The notes under the pieces were generated by a model that worked only from the letters and a program-made list of their open reading frames with translations, had not been told where the DNA came from and did no database searches. From Actinoplanes sp040639655 (GTDB taxonomy: Bacteria > Actinomycetota > Actinomycetes > Mycobacteriales > Micromonosporaceae), in NCBI RefSeq assembly GCF_040639655.1, contig NZ_JBFAAI010000003.1:496001-560000 (forward strand): a DNA stretch of 64,000 bases, given 5' to 3'. Position 1 is the stretch's first letter. The number at the start of each line of letters is the position of its first letter. A program made the translations under genes and the position numbers. Of this stretch, positions 15,209-22,695 are shown in pieces.

Positions 15209-17353
15209 ATGACCGACACCATCCGCTACGACCGCGGCGACGACGGCATCGTCGTGCTCACCCTCGACGACCCGGGCCGCGGTGCCAACACCATGAACGA
15301 CGCCTACGTGGCGAGCATGGAGGCGACCGTCTCCCGGTTGGAGGCCGAACGCGACGAGATCACCGGCGTGATCATCACGTCGGCGAAGAACTCCTGGTTC
15401 GCCGGCGGCGACCTGGACCAGCTCGGCTCGGTGCCGGCCGACCGCGGGCAGGACGTGTTCGACCTGTCCACCAAGGTCAAGGGCCAGCTGCGCCGGCTGG
15501 AGACGCTCGGTAAGCCGGTCGTCGCCGCGATCAACGGCTCGGCCCTCGGCGGCGGCCTGGAACTGGCACTGGCCACCCACCGGCGGATCGCGCTGAACAA
15601 CCCGAAGACCGAGATCGGCCTGCCCGAGGTCACCCTCGGCTTGCTTCCCGCCGGCGGTGGCGTGGTCCGTACGGTCCGGCTGCTCGGCCTGGCCACCGCA
15701 CTGATGGAGGTGCTGCTCAAGGGCACCCGGCACCGCCTGCCGAAGGCGAAGCAGCTCGGCCTGGTCGACGAGATCGTGGACACCCCGGAGCAGATGCTCG
15801 CCGCGGCCCGCGAATGGATCGCCGCCAACCCGGAGGCGGCCCAGCCGTGGGACACCAAGGGTTATCGGATCCCCGGTGGCACGCCGTCCACACCCTCGCT
15901 TGCCGCGATGCTGCCGGCCTTCCCGGCCAACCTGCGCAAGCAGCTCAAGGGCGCGTCCTACCCGGCCCCGCGCAACATCCTGTCGGCCGCGGTCGAGGGC
16001 GCCCAGGTCGATGTGGACACCGCGTTCGTGATCGAGACGCGCTACTTCGTCGAGCTGGTCACCGGTCCGGTCGCCAAGAACATGATCAAAGCGTTCTTCT
16101 TCGACCTGAACGAGGTCAGCCAGCGCGACATCGGCGAGGTGCCGCCGATCACCAAGGTCGCGGTGCTCGGCGCCGGCATGATGGGCGCCGCCATCGCGTA
16201 CGTCTGTGCCCGCTCGGGCCTGCCCACAGTGCTTCGCGACGTTTCGCTCGAGGGCGCGCAGCGCGGCAAGGGCTACTCGGAGAAGCTGGTCGCCAAGGAC
16301 GTCGCGCGCGGCCGTATCGCACCGGAGAAGGGTCAGGCCCTGCTCGACCTGATCACCGCGACCGACCAGGTCGCCGATCTGGCCGGCGCCGATCTGGTGA
16401 TCGAGGCCGTCTTCGAGGACCCGGCGCTCAAGCACAAGGTGTTCGCCGAGATCGAGGGCGTCGTCGCGCCGCACGCACTGCTCTGCTCCAACACCTCCAC
16501 GCTGCCGATCACGCTGCTCGCCGAGGGCGTCAGCCGCCAGGCCGACTTCGTGGGCCTGCACTTCTTCTCCCCGGTCGACAAGATGCCGCTGGTCGAGGTG
16601 ATCAAGGGCGAGAAGACCGGCGACCCTGCGGTACGGCGTGCGCTCGACGTGGTGCGGCGGCTCCGCAAGACACCGATCGTGGTCAACGACAGCCGTGGAT
16701 TCTTCACCAGCCGGGTGATCGGCACCTTCACCAACGAGGGCATCTCGATGCTCGCCGAGGGTGTCCCGCCGGCCAGCATCGAGCAGGCCAGCAGCCAGGC
16801 CGGTTACCCGGCGCCGGTGCTGCAGCTGATGGACGAGCTGACCCTCACCCTGCCCCGCAAGATCCGCAACGAGTACCGCGCCGCAGCCGAGGCCGCCGGC
16901 CGGACCTGGGAGGCGCACCCGGCCGACCAGATCATCGACCGGATGGTCGACGAGTTCGGGCGTCCGGGCCGCTCCGGCGGAGCCGGCTTCTACGAGTACG
17001 CCGACGGCAAGCGCACCGGGCTCTGGCCGGGTCTGTCCGCGTTCGCCAGGCCGGACGTGTCGATCCCGTTCGAGGACCTCAAGGAGCGGCTGCTCTTCAT
17101 CGAGGCGATCGAGTCCGTGAAGTGCCTCGACGAGGGCGTGCTGACGTCGGTCGCCGAGGCCAACATCGGCTCCATCCTCGGCATCGGCTACCCCGGCTGG
17201 ACCGGTGGCGTGCTGCAGTACATCAACCAGTACGAAGGCGGCCTGCCCGGCTTCGTGGCGCGGGCCCGCCAGCTGGCCGAGCGCTACGGTGACCGGTTCA
17301 CCCCGCCGCCGCTGCTGCTCGCCAAAGCGGATGCCGGCGAGCAGTTCGCCTGA
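15209..17353 (+). CDS. fadB: 3-hydroxyacyl-CoA dehydrogenase / enoyl-CoA hydratase
   Basis: 714 aa multifunctional beta-oxidation enzyme (FadB/FadJ type). Residues 1-190 are the enoyl-CoA hydratase domain: SAKNSWFAGGDL and INGSALGGGLELALATH form the oxyanion region and TEIGLPEVTLGLLPAGGG carries a catalytic Glu. From about residue 315 the NAD-binding part starts with VAVLGAGMMGAAIAYVCARS, then SNTSTLPITLLAE and GLHFFSPVDKMPLVEVIKG, followed by the C-terminal dehydrogenase domains. It hydrates enoyl-CoA and oxidises L-3-hydroxyacyl-CoA. GAGGGAG precedes the ATG. The 3' flank carries two palindromic repeat elements that may act as terminator. Confidence 0.95.
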   Translation: MTDTIRYDRGDDGIVVLTLDDPGRGANTMNDAYVASMEATVSRLEAERDEITGVIITSAKNSWFAGGDLDQLGSVPADRGQDVFDLSTKVKGQLRRLETLGKPVVAAINGSALGGGLELALATHRRIALNNPKTEIGLPEVTLGLLPAGGGVVRTVRLLGLATALMEVLLKGTRHRLPKAKQLGLVDEIVDTPEQMLAAAREWIAANPEAAQPWDTKGYRIPGGTPSTPSLAAMLPAFPANLRKQLKGASYPAPRNILSAAVEGAQVDVDTAFVIETRYFVELVTGPVAKNMIKAFFFDLNEVSQRDIGEVPPITKVAVLGAGMMGAAIAYVCARSGLPTVLRDVSLEGAQRGKGYSEKLVAKDVARGRIAPEKGQALLDLITATDQVADLAGADLVIEAVFEDPALKHKVFAEIEGVVAPHALLCSNTSTLPITLLAEGVSRQADFVGLHFFSPVDKMPLVEVIKGEKTGDPAVRRALDVVRRLRKTPIVVNDSRGFFTSRVIGTFTNEGISMLAEGVPPASIEQASSQAGYPAPVLQLMDELTLTLPRKIRNEYRAAAEAAGRTWEAHPADQIIDRMVDEFGRPGRSGGAGFYEYADGKRTGLWPGLSAFARPDVSIPFEDLKERLLFIEAIESVKCLDEGVLTSVAEANIGSILGIGYPGWTGGVLQYINQYEGGLPGFVARARQLAERYGDRFTPPPLLLAKADAGEQFA

Positions 17354-17360
17354 ACCCCCA

Positions 17361-17483
17361 GCTGGGCGCTACCGCTGTCCCAGCTGCGCTGAGACAGCGG
17401 TGCCGCCCAGCCGCCTCACCCCCGGCTGTCGGACACCGCTGTCTCCCGGCGCGGGAGACAGCGATAGCGCACAGCCGGGGGTG
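17361..17483. repeat. Two palindromic repeat elements (family copies 1a, 1b)
   Basis: Copy 1a (17361-17411): inner arms ACCGCTGTC (17371-17379) and GACAGCGGT (17393-17401), outer arms GCTGGGCG and CGCCCAGC. Copy 1b (17417-17483): inner perfect 12-bp stem CGCTGTCTCCCG (17437-17448 with 17452-17463) and outer perfect 13-bp stem CACCCCCGGCTGT (17417-17429 with 17471-17483). The same inner core recurs twice at 30309-30413. Each element folds as two stems separated by an internal loop. It lies downstream of fadB and may also serve as terminator. Confidence 0.85.
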
Positions 17484-17591
17484 GACGAGGCGTGACCTGC
17501 ACCGATTCCTTCATCCGGCAACTCCCGGTCGGACACCCGGCCGATGCATGACAGATGATCTCCGGGCTACCGTCCATCCCGGAGGTTGATC

Positions 17592-18278
17592 ATGAATATC
17601 GACGCGGAGTTACCCGGCGTCCCGGTGGAGGAGCCGTGGGCACCCGCGGTACGCGCATTACTGCGACATCTGGAGAGGTCGGGCTTCGACGGCGCGCCGC
17701 CGGTCGACGGCGACCCGGCCGCCGCGGCACACCCCTGGCCCGCGTGGGCCCGCGAGGACGACACCCTCTGGCAGGTCGCCCAGTGGCTGCGCGAGTACCA
17801 CGAGGCCGTCGCCGACTTCGTGCCGCCCGCCGGCGCGGTCTGGCGCAAGGGCGGCGTCTGGGAACCCGGCCTCATCATCGGGCACAACGACGCGGCGCCG
17901 TACAACGCGACCCGCGCCGGCCGCCGCCTCACCGGATTCGTCGGCTGGGACTTCGCCGGCCCGGTCAGCCGCGACGCCGACCTCGCGTTCACCGCCTTCG
18001 CCTGGGTGCCGCTCACCGCCTGCACCGACGCCACCGCGGAGGGCTGGACCGACCTCACCGGCCGGCCCCGCCGCCTGCGGATGCTGCTCGACGCGTACGG
18101 CTGGCGCGGCACCGCCACCGGCATGATCCGCGAGGTCCGCGACCGGATCAGCGCCGCCATCCACGACATCCGCCGCCTGGCCACCGACGGTGACCACGAC
18201 TGCCGCGAGCTCATCCACTCCGGACTCGACCTGCGCCTCGCCGCCGCCGTCAAGGAGCTCGCCACCTTCCCCGCCTGA
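17592..18278 (+). CDS. Aminoglycoside-phosphotransferase-fold protein
   Basis: 228 aa. The ATG at 17592 follows GGAGG by 6 bases; an in-frame TTG at 17586 is unlikely. The central LIIGHNDAAPYNA has the H-x-D-x4-N catalytic loop of the APH/choline-kinase fold and GFVGWDFAGPVSRDADLAF the metal-binding Asp segment. The N-terminal nucleotide-binding lobe is very short compared with classic APH enzymes (about 260-300 aa), as in the trifolitoxin-immunity-like subgroup. Substrate unknown; antibiotic phosphorylation should not be assumed. It stands alone between repeat elements and a truncated deacetylase. Confidence 0.75.
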   Translation: MNIDAELPGVPVEEPWAPAVRALLRHLERSGFDGAPPVDGDPAAAAHPWPAWAREDDTLWQVAQWLREYHEAVADFVPPAGAVWRKGGVWEPGLIIGHNDAAPYNATRAGRRLTGFVGWDFAGPVSRDADLAFTAFAWVPLTACTDATAEGWTDLTGRPRRLRMLLDAYGWRGTATGMIREVRDRISAAIHDIRRLATDGDHDCRELIHSGLDLRLAAAVKELATFPA

Positions 18279-18360
18279 CGAGCTCACGCCGTACGGCTCG
18301 CGGCAGGGGGTGACAGCAACCTGCAAGCGTGCGGCAAGCGGCCCCGCGCATCCTCGGCGC

Positions 18361-18711
18361 ATGAGAGAACACGACATCGCCGCGCTCGGGACCGTTCTCG
18401 GGGCATGGGCACATCCCGACGACGAGGCCTACCTGCCCGGCGGCCTGATGGCACTGGCCCGGGACGCCGGCTCGCGCATGGTCTGCGTGACCGCGACCCG
18501 CGGTGAGCACGGCACCGGCGACCCGGCGCTCCGGCCGCCCGACCGGCTCGCCGCGCGCCGCACCGCCGACTATTCCGCCTGGGTCGCCGGCGAGGCGTTC
18601 GTGAAGGCTGTCCCGGCCGGTCATCCACCGTGCGACCGCTGCCGGTGGGACCCGACCGAGGCACGCTGGCACTGCGCGGGACCGGTGGAAGCGATTATGG
18701 TTGGCCGATGA
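18361..18711 (+). pseudogene. Truncated PIG-L/LmbE-type deacetylase
   Basis: 116 aa against about 230-270 in the family. The start is right for PIG-L enzymes: VLGAWAHPDDEAYLPGGL contains the zinc-binding AHPDDE motif, then AGSRMVCVTATRGEHGTGD and RLAARR. After residue 68 the family pattern ends and an unrelated tail with a CDRC motif follows. The remaining zinc ligand (second His motif near the C-terminus of intact proteins) is absent, so the classic reaction is unlikely. The frame is open and its TGA overlaps the ATG of the kinase gene (ATGA at 18708-18711), so translation could still be coupled. No ribosome site is obvious. Confidence 0.65.
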
Positions 18712-19463
18712 CACGACCCCGCACGGTCGTTCTCAACGGCGATCTCGGCAGTGGCAAGAGCACCGTCTCGGTTCTGCTGGCACAGCGGCTGGGACTGCGC
18801 CGGGTCAGCATCGGTGACCTCTACCGGCAGATGGCGGCCGACCACGACATGACCGCCCTGCAGCTCAACCTGCATGCCGAGCTGGACGACAAGGTCGACC
18901 ACTACATCGACACGCTCCAGCACGACATGGCGTCCGCCGGCGAGGAGCTGGTCGTCGACAGCCGCCTGGCCTGGCACTTCTTCACCGGCGCACTGAAGGT
19001 GCACCTGGTCACCGACCCGGTCGTGGCCGCCCGGCGGGTGCTCGGCCGGCCCGGCGACGCGGTGGAGAACTACCGCGACCTCGACGAGTCACGCCGCCGC
19101 CTGGCCGACCGCAGCGAGAGCGAACGACGAAGATTCCTCTCCCGGTACGGCGTGGACAAGACCCGCCTGCGCAACTACGACCTGGTCTGTGACACCACCC
19201 GGGCGGCACCCGCCGAGGTGGTGACGCGGATCGTCGACATGCTCGGCGCACCGGCCGGCGACCGGCCGGTGTGCCACCTCGATCCGCGACGTGTCCACCG
19301 GGTGCCGGAGACCGCCACCGACGGCGAGATCGTGGTCCGCCATCGGGCACCGGACTTCGTCGCGGTGGGCGGGAGGCGACTCCTCGACACGGCGATCTCG
19401 GCGGGCGAGAGACTGACCCGCATGACCCTGGCTCCGGACGGCTCGCGTCACACGTACCGCTGA
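18708..19463 (+). CDS. Cytidylate-kinase-like P-loop kinase
   Basis: 251 aa. The N-terminus reads RTVVLNGDLGSGKSTVSVLL with a Walker A P-loop at residues 10-18, followed by LGLRRVSIGDLYRQMA and later LVVDSRLAWHFFTGALKVHL and the LID-like ESERRRFLSRYGVD. These fit the AAA_18/cytidylate-kinase-like nucleoside monophosphate kinase family. The last 60 residues (from PVCHLDPRRVHR) are an extra C-terminal segment of unknown role. Phosphate acceptor unknown. Start ATG 18708 overlaps the preceding stop by 4 bases. The 3' end overlaps the convergent ABC exporter by 16 bp. Confidence 0.75.
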   Translation: MTRPRTVVLNGDLGSGKSTVSVLLAQRLGLRRVSIGDLYRQMAADHDMTALQLNLHAELDDKVDHYIDTLQHDMASAGEELVVDSRLAWHFFTGALKVHLVTDPVVAARRVLGRPGDAVENYRDLDESRRRLADRSESERRRFLSRYGVDKTRLRNYDLVCDTTRAAPAEVVTRIVDMLGAPAGDRPVCHLDPRRVHRVPETATDGEIVVRHRAPDFVAVGGRRLLDTAISAGERLTRMTLAPDGSRHTYR

Positions 19464-21193
19464 AGCGTCCCGGGTTGCGCCGCGAGGCGTTGGTAATAGG
19501 GACTCGATCGCAACAGCTCGTCGTGCGTGCCGGCGCCCGTGACGACGCCGCCGTCGACCACCAGCACCCGCTCCGCGGACCGCACCGTGGAGAAGCGATG
19601 CGCGATGACCATCAGCGCGCAGACCGCCGAGACCTCGTGCAACGTGGCGGCGAGGGCCTGCTCGCTGTCCGGGTCGAGGTGGGCGGTCGGCTCGTCGAGC
19701 AGGATCAGGCCGGGCCGGGCCAGCAGGCAGCGGGCGATGGCGACGCGCTGGCGCTGGCCGCCGGACAGACGCCGCCCGTGCTCGCCGACCGGGGTGTCGA
19801 GGCCGGCCGGCATCGCCGCGACGACGCTGCCGAGACCGGTCATGGCCAGCACCCGGCGCAGCTCCCGGTCGGTGACCGGCCCGGCGCCGTAGAGCAGGTT
19901 GTCGCGCAGTGTGCCGGCGAGCAGCGGACAGTCCTGCTCGACCAATCCGATCGAGGCGCGATATCGGGCGTACGGGGTGAACCGCGCGTCCCGGCCGTGC
20001 AGCAGCACCGACCCGCGGTCCGGCTCGTAGAACCGTTCCGCCAGCGCGAAGATCGTCGACTTGCCGGCACCGGACGGGCCGACCAGCGCGACCTGTCCCC
20101 GCGGCGGCACCGTGAACCGGACCCCGCGCAGCACCGGACGACCCGGCCGGTACCCGAACCAGACGTCCCGGAACTCGAGCACCGGCGCCGCCCGGCGGGC
20201 CGTGCCGCGCACCGGGGCAACGGCGACCGGCCGATCCCGCTCCACCGGCAGGGCCAGCACCTCGTTGATCCGGTGCAGTGCCCCGGAGCCCTGCTGAACA
20301 GAACTGACCGCCTGGAAGATCTCGTACACCGGCGCCGCGAGATACGTCATGGCCAGGATGAACGCGACCAGTTCGCCGAGCGTCATGGCGCCGGACGCCA
20401 CCCTGGTCGCACCGGTCACCAGCACGGTCAGGAAGGCACCGCTGACCGCCAGGTCGTTGGCCGGGCCGCTGAGCGCCACCATTCCCGCCATCCGCAGGTT
20501 CGCCAGGTACGCCCGCCCGGCCGAGGTGTCCAGCCGTTGCGTCTCCAGCCGTTCGGTACGGCAGGCCCGCACCACCCGGATGCCGCCGAGAGCCCGTTCC
20601 AGATCGGCGACCAGCACGCCCTCGGCCGCGCTGGCGGTCCGTGACGCGAGACGCACCCGCCGCACCACCGCGAGCAGCGCACCGAACGAACCGCCGAACA
20701 GCACCACCACGGCAGCCAGCAGCCAGGGGTCCAGCCAGGCGAGCAGGCCGATCGCGGCGGCCAGTCCGATCGCCCCGGCCAGCCCGGTGCCGAGGCTCTG
20801 CGCGATCAGGGTCTTCACCGCGGCCGTGTCCCCGCAGGCGCGCGCGATCAGGTCGCCGATCCGGCCGTCGTCGAGGGCCGACAGGCGTACCCGCAGCAGA
20901 TGGTCGGCAATGGTGTGGCGCAGGTCACGGGTCATCGTCTCGCCGGTGTGCGCCTGGACGTAACGGGCCAGCGCCAGCGCCGACGCCTGTGCGGCGAACA
21001 GGCCGGCCAGCGCGCCGATCACGGTCCACGGCAGCGAACCGGCCGAGGCGCCGTCGACCGCCACGCGCGCCAGCAGGGGCTGGGTCAGGGCGAGCAGGTA
21101 ACCGAGGAGGCTGAGCGCCGCGGCTCCGAGGATCGACCGGCGGTAACCGCGGGCCAGCCGGTTCAGGTCCCGCCACCGGGCCAGATCGGCCAT
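19448..21193 (-). CDS. ABC exporter, fused permease and ATPase
   Basis: 581 aa half-transporter. Residues 1-300 hold six predicted transmembrane helices; residues 340-580 are the ATPase with Walker A LVGPSGAGKSTIFAL, signature RLSGGQRQRVAIARCLL, Walker B GLILLDEPTAHLD and the switch His in VIAHRFSTV. It probably works as a homodimer exporting a hydrophobic compound or peptide; substrate unknown. ATG 21193 follows GAGAGGGGG; a GTG at 21208 would place the ribosome site inside the gene. It is transcribed divergently from the acyl-CoA synthetase gene. Confidence 0.93.
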   Translation of the reverse strand: MADLARWRDLNRLARGYRRSILGAAALSLLGYLLALTQPLLARVAVDGASAGSLPWTVIGALAGLFAAQASALALARYVQAHTGETMTRDLRHTIADHLLRVRLSALDDGRIGDLIARACGDTAAVKTLIAQSLGTGLAGAIGLAAAIGLLAWLDPWLLAAVVVLFGGSFGALLAVVRRVRLASRTASAAEGVLVADLERALGGIRVVRACRTERLETQRLDTSAGRAYLANLRMAGMVALSGPANDLAVSGAFLTVLVTGATRVASGAMTLGELVAFILAMTYLAAPVYEIFQAVSSVQQGSGALHRINEVLALPVERDRPVAVAPVRGTARRAAPVLEFRDVWFGYRPGRPVLRGVRFTVPPRGQVALVGPSGAGKSTIFALAERFYEPDRGSVLLHGRDARFTPYARYRASIGLVEQDCPLLAGTLRDNLLYGAGPVTDRELRRVLAMTGLGSVVAAMPAGLDTPVGEHGRRLSGGQRQRVAIARCLLARPGLILLDEPTAHLDPDSEQALAATLHEVSAVCALMVIAHRFSTVRSAERVLVVDGGVVTGAGTHDELLRSSPYYQRLAAQPGTLQRYV

Positions 21194-21311
21194 GACGCCC
21201 CCTCTCACCAGGGGATCGACGTTAGGCAGGCATTTCGAGCGGCAGCAATGAGCCGGGAGGGACGCCAGCGCGGCAAGAGGGTGAGCCGTCGTCCTTTCGT
21301 AGGATCCGGTG

Positions 21312-22658
21312 ATGCGCCTGCTTACCTCGCTGCACTCGTCCGACGACCGGTCCGCTGCGGTGGTCGCGCCGGACGGGTCGCTGTCCCGTCATGAACTGCT
21401 GGCCAGAGCCGGCGGTGTGGCGGCCCGTCTGCGGGGGCTGCCGATCGTGGCGGTGGACGCCGCGCCGGCACTGTCGACGATCGTCACGGTCACCGGGGCG
21501 CTGCTGGCCGGGGTGCCGATCGTGCCGATCCCGCCGGACGCCGGAGTCCTCGAACGGGAGCACATCCTGCGCGACTCCGGAGCGACGCTGCTGCCGGACC
21601 TTCCGCCGGCACGGGGCGACGTCCCGGCCGAGCCGGAGGACAGCGGCGCCGCCCTGGTCCTGTACACCAGCGGCACCACCGGCGCGCCCAAGGGCGTGGT
21701 CATCTCACGCGCCGCGATCGCCGCCGACCTGGACGCCCTGGCCGGTGCCTGGCAGTGGACCGGCGACGACACCCTGGTGCACGGCCTTCCGCTCTATCAC
21801 GTGCACGGCCTGGTCCTGGGCGTCCTCGGGCCGCTGCGCATCGGCTCCCGGCTGATCCACACCGGGCGGCCGACCCCGCAGGCGTACGCCGCGAACCCCG
21901 GCACCATGTACTTCGGCGTACCCACCGTCTGGTCGCGGATCGCCGCCGACCCGCCCGCCGCCCGCGCCCTGGCCTCGGCCCGGCTGCTCGTCTCCGGCAG
22001 TGCCCCGCTCCCGGTCCCGGTCTTCGACGGTCTGGCCGCACTCACCGGGCAGTCCCCGGTCGAGCGGTACGGCATGACCGAGACCCTGATCACGGTCAGC
22101 GCGCGTTCCGACGGGGAGCGCCGCCCCGGGCACGTCGGCCTGCCGCTGCCCGGAGTCGGCACCCGGCTCGTCGACGAGACCGGCACGCCGCTGCCGCACG
22201 ACGGCGAGACCATCGGTCACCTGCAGGTGCAGGGCCCCACCCTGCTCGACGGCTATCTCCAGGACGGCGCGGTACGCCCACCCGAACTCATCGGCGGCTG
22301 GTACCCGACCGGTGACGTGGCCACGATCGGCCCCGACGGCTGGCACCGCATCGTCGGCCGCGCCTCCACCGACCTGATCAAGTCGGGTGGCTACCGGGTC
22401 GGGGCCGGTGAGGTCGAGGACGCCCTGCTGCTGCACCCGGCCGTGCGGGAGGCCGCCGTGGTCGGCGTCCCGCACCATGACCTCGGCGAGCAGATCACCG
22501 CGTTCGTGGTCGCCGACCCGGTCGACCCGGCCGAACTGATCGACTTCGTGGCCGTCCGGCTGGCCGCGCACAAGCGCCCCCGGATGGTGCACCTGGTCGG
22601 CAGCCTGCCCCGGAACGCGATGGGCAAGGTGCAAAAGGGTTTGCTCCGCACGGAATGA
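21312..22658 (+). CDS. Short acyl-CoA synthetase (AMP-forming)
   Basis: 448 aa, shorter than FadD. P-loop VLYTSGTTGAPKGVVIS, VERYGMTETLI, GWYPTGDVATIGPDGW and the C-terminal LPRNAMGKVQKGLL with the adenylation Lys are intact. The compact length and the HGLPLYHVHGLVLGVL segment resemble malonyl-CoA/short-chain acyl-CoA synthetases (MatB-like), but the substrate is not certain. ATG 21312 is preferred over GTG 21309, with AGGA upstream. The GGDEF-EAL gene begins 37 bp downstream and could be co-transcribed. Confidence 0.88.
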   Translation: MRLLTSLHSSDDRSAAVVAPDGSLSRHELLARAGGVAARLRGLPIVAVDAAPALSTIVTVTGALLAGVPIVPIPPDAGVLEREHILRDSGATLLPDLPPARGDVPAEPEDSGAALVLYTSGTTGAPKGVVISRAAIAADLDALAGAWQWTGDDTLVHGLPLYHVHGLVLGVLGPLRIGSRLIHTGRPTPQAYAANPGTMYFGVPTVWSRIAADPPAARALASARLLVSGSAPLPVPVFDGLAALTGQSPVERYGMTETLITVSARSDGERRPGHVGLPLPGVGTRLVDETGTPLPHDGETIGHLQVQGPTLLDGYLQDGAVRPPELIGGWYPTGDVATIGPDGWHRIVGRASTDLIKSGGYRVGAGEVEDALLLHPAVREAAVVGVPHHDLGEQITAFVVADPVDPAELIDFVAVRLAAHKRPRMVHLVGSLPRNAMGKVQKGLLRTE

Positions 22659-22695
22659 CTCAACCGGTGGCCGGTGACTGCCGATCGGGCACCAC

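Noticed and set aside
17592..18278. Aminoglycoside resistance gene
   Set aside because: Only the general APH fold is visible, with a shortened N-lobe; no evidence for antibiotic substrates.
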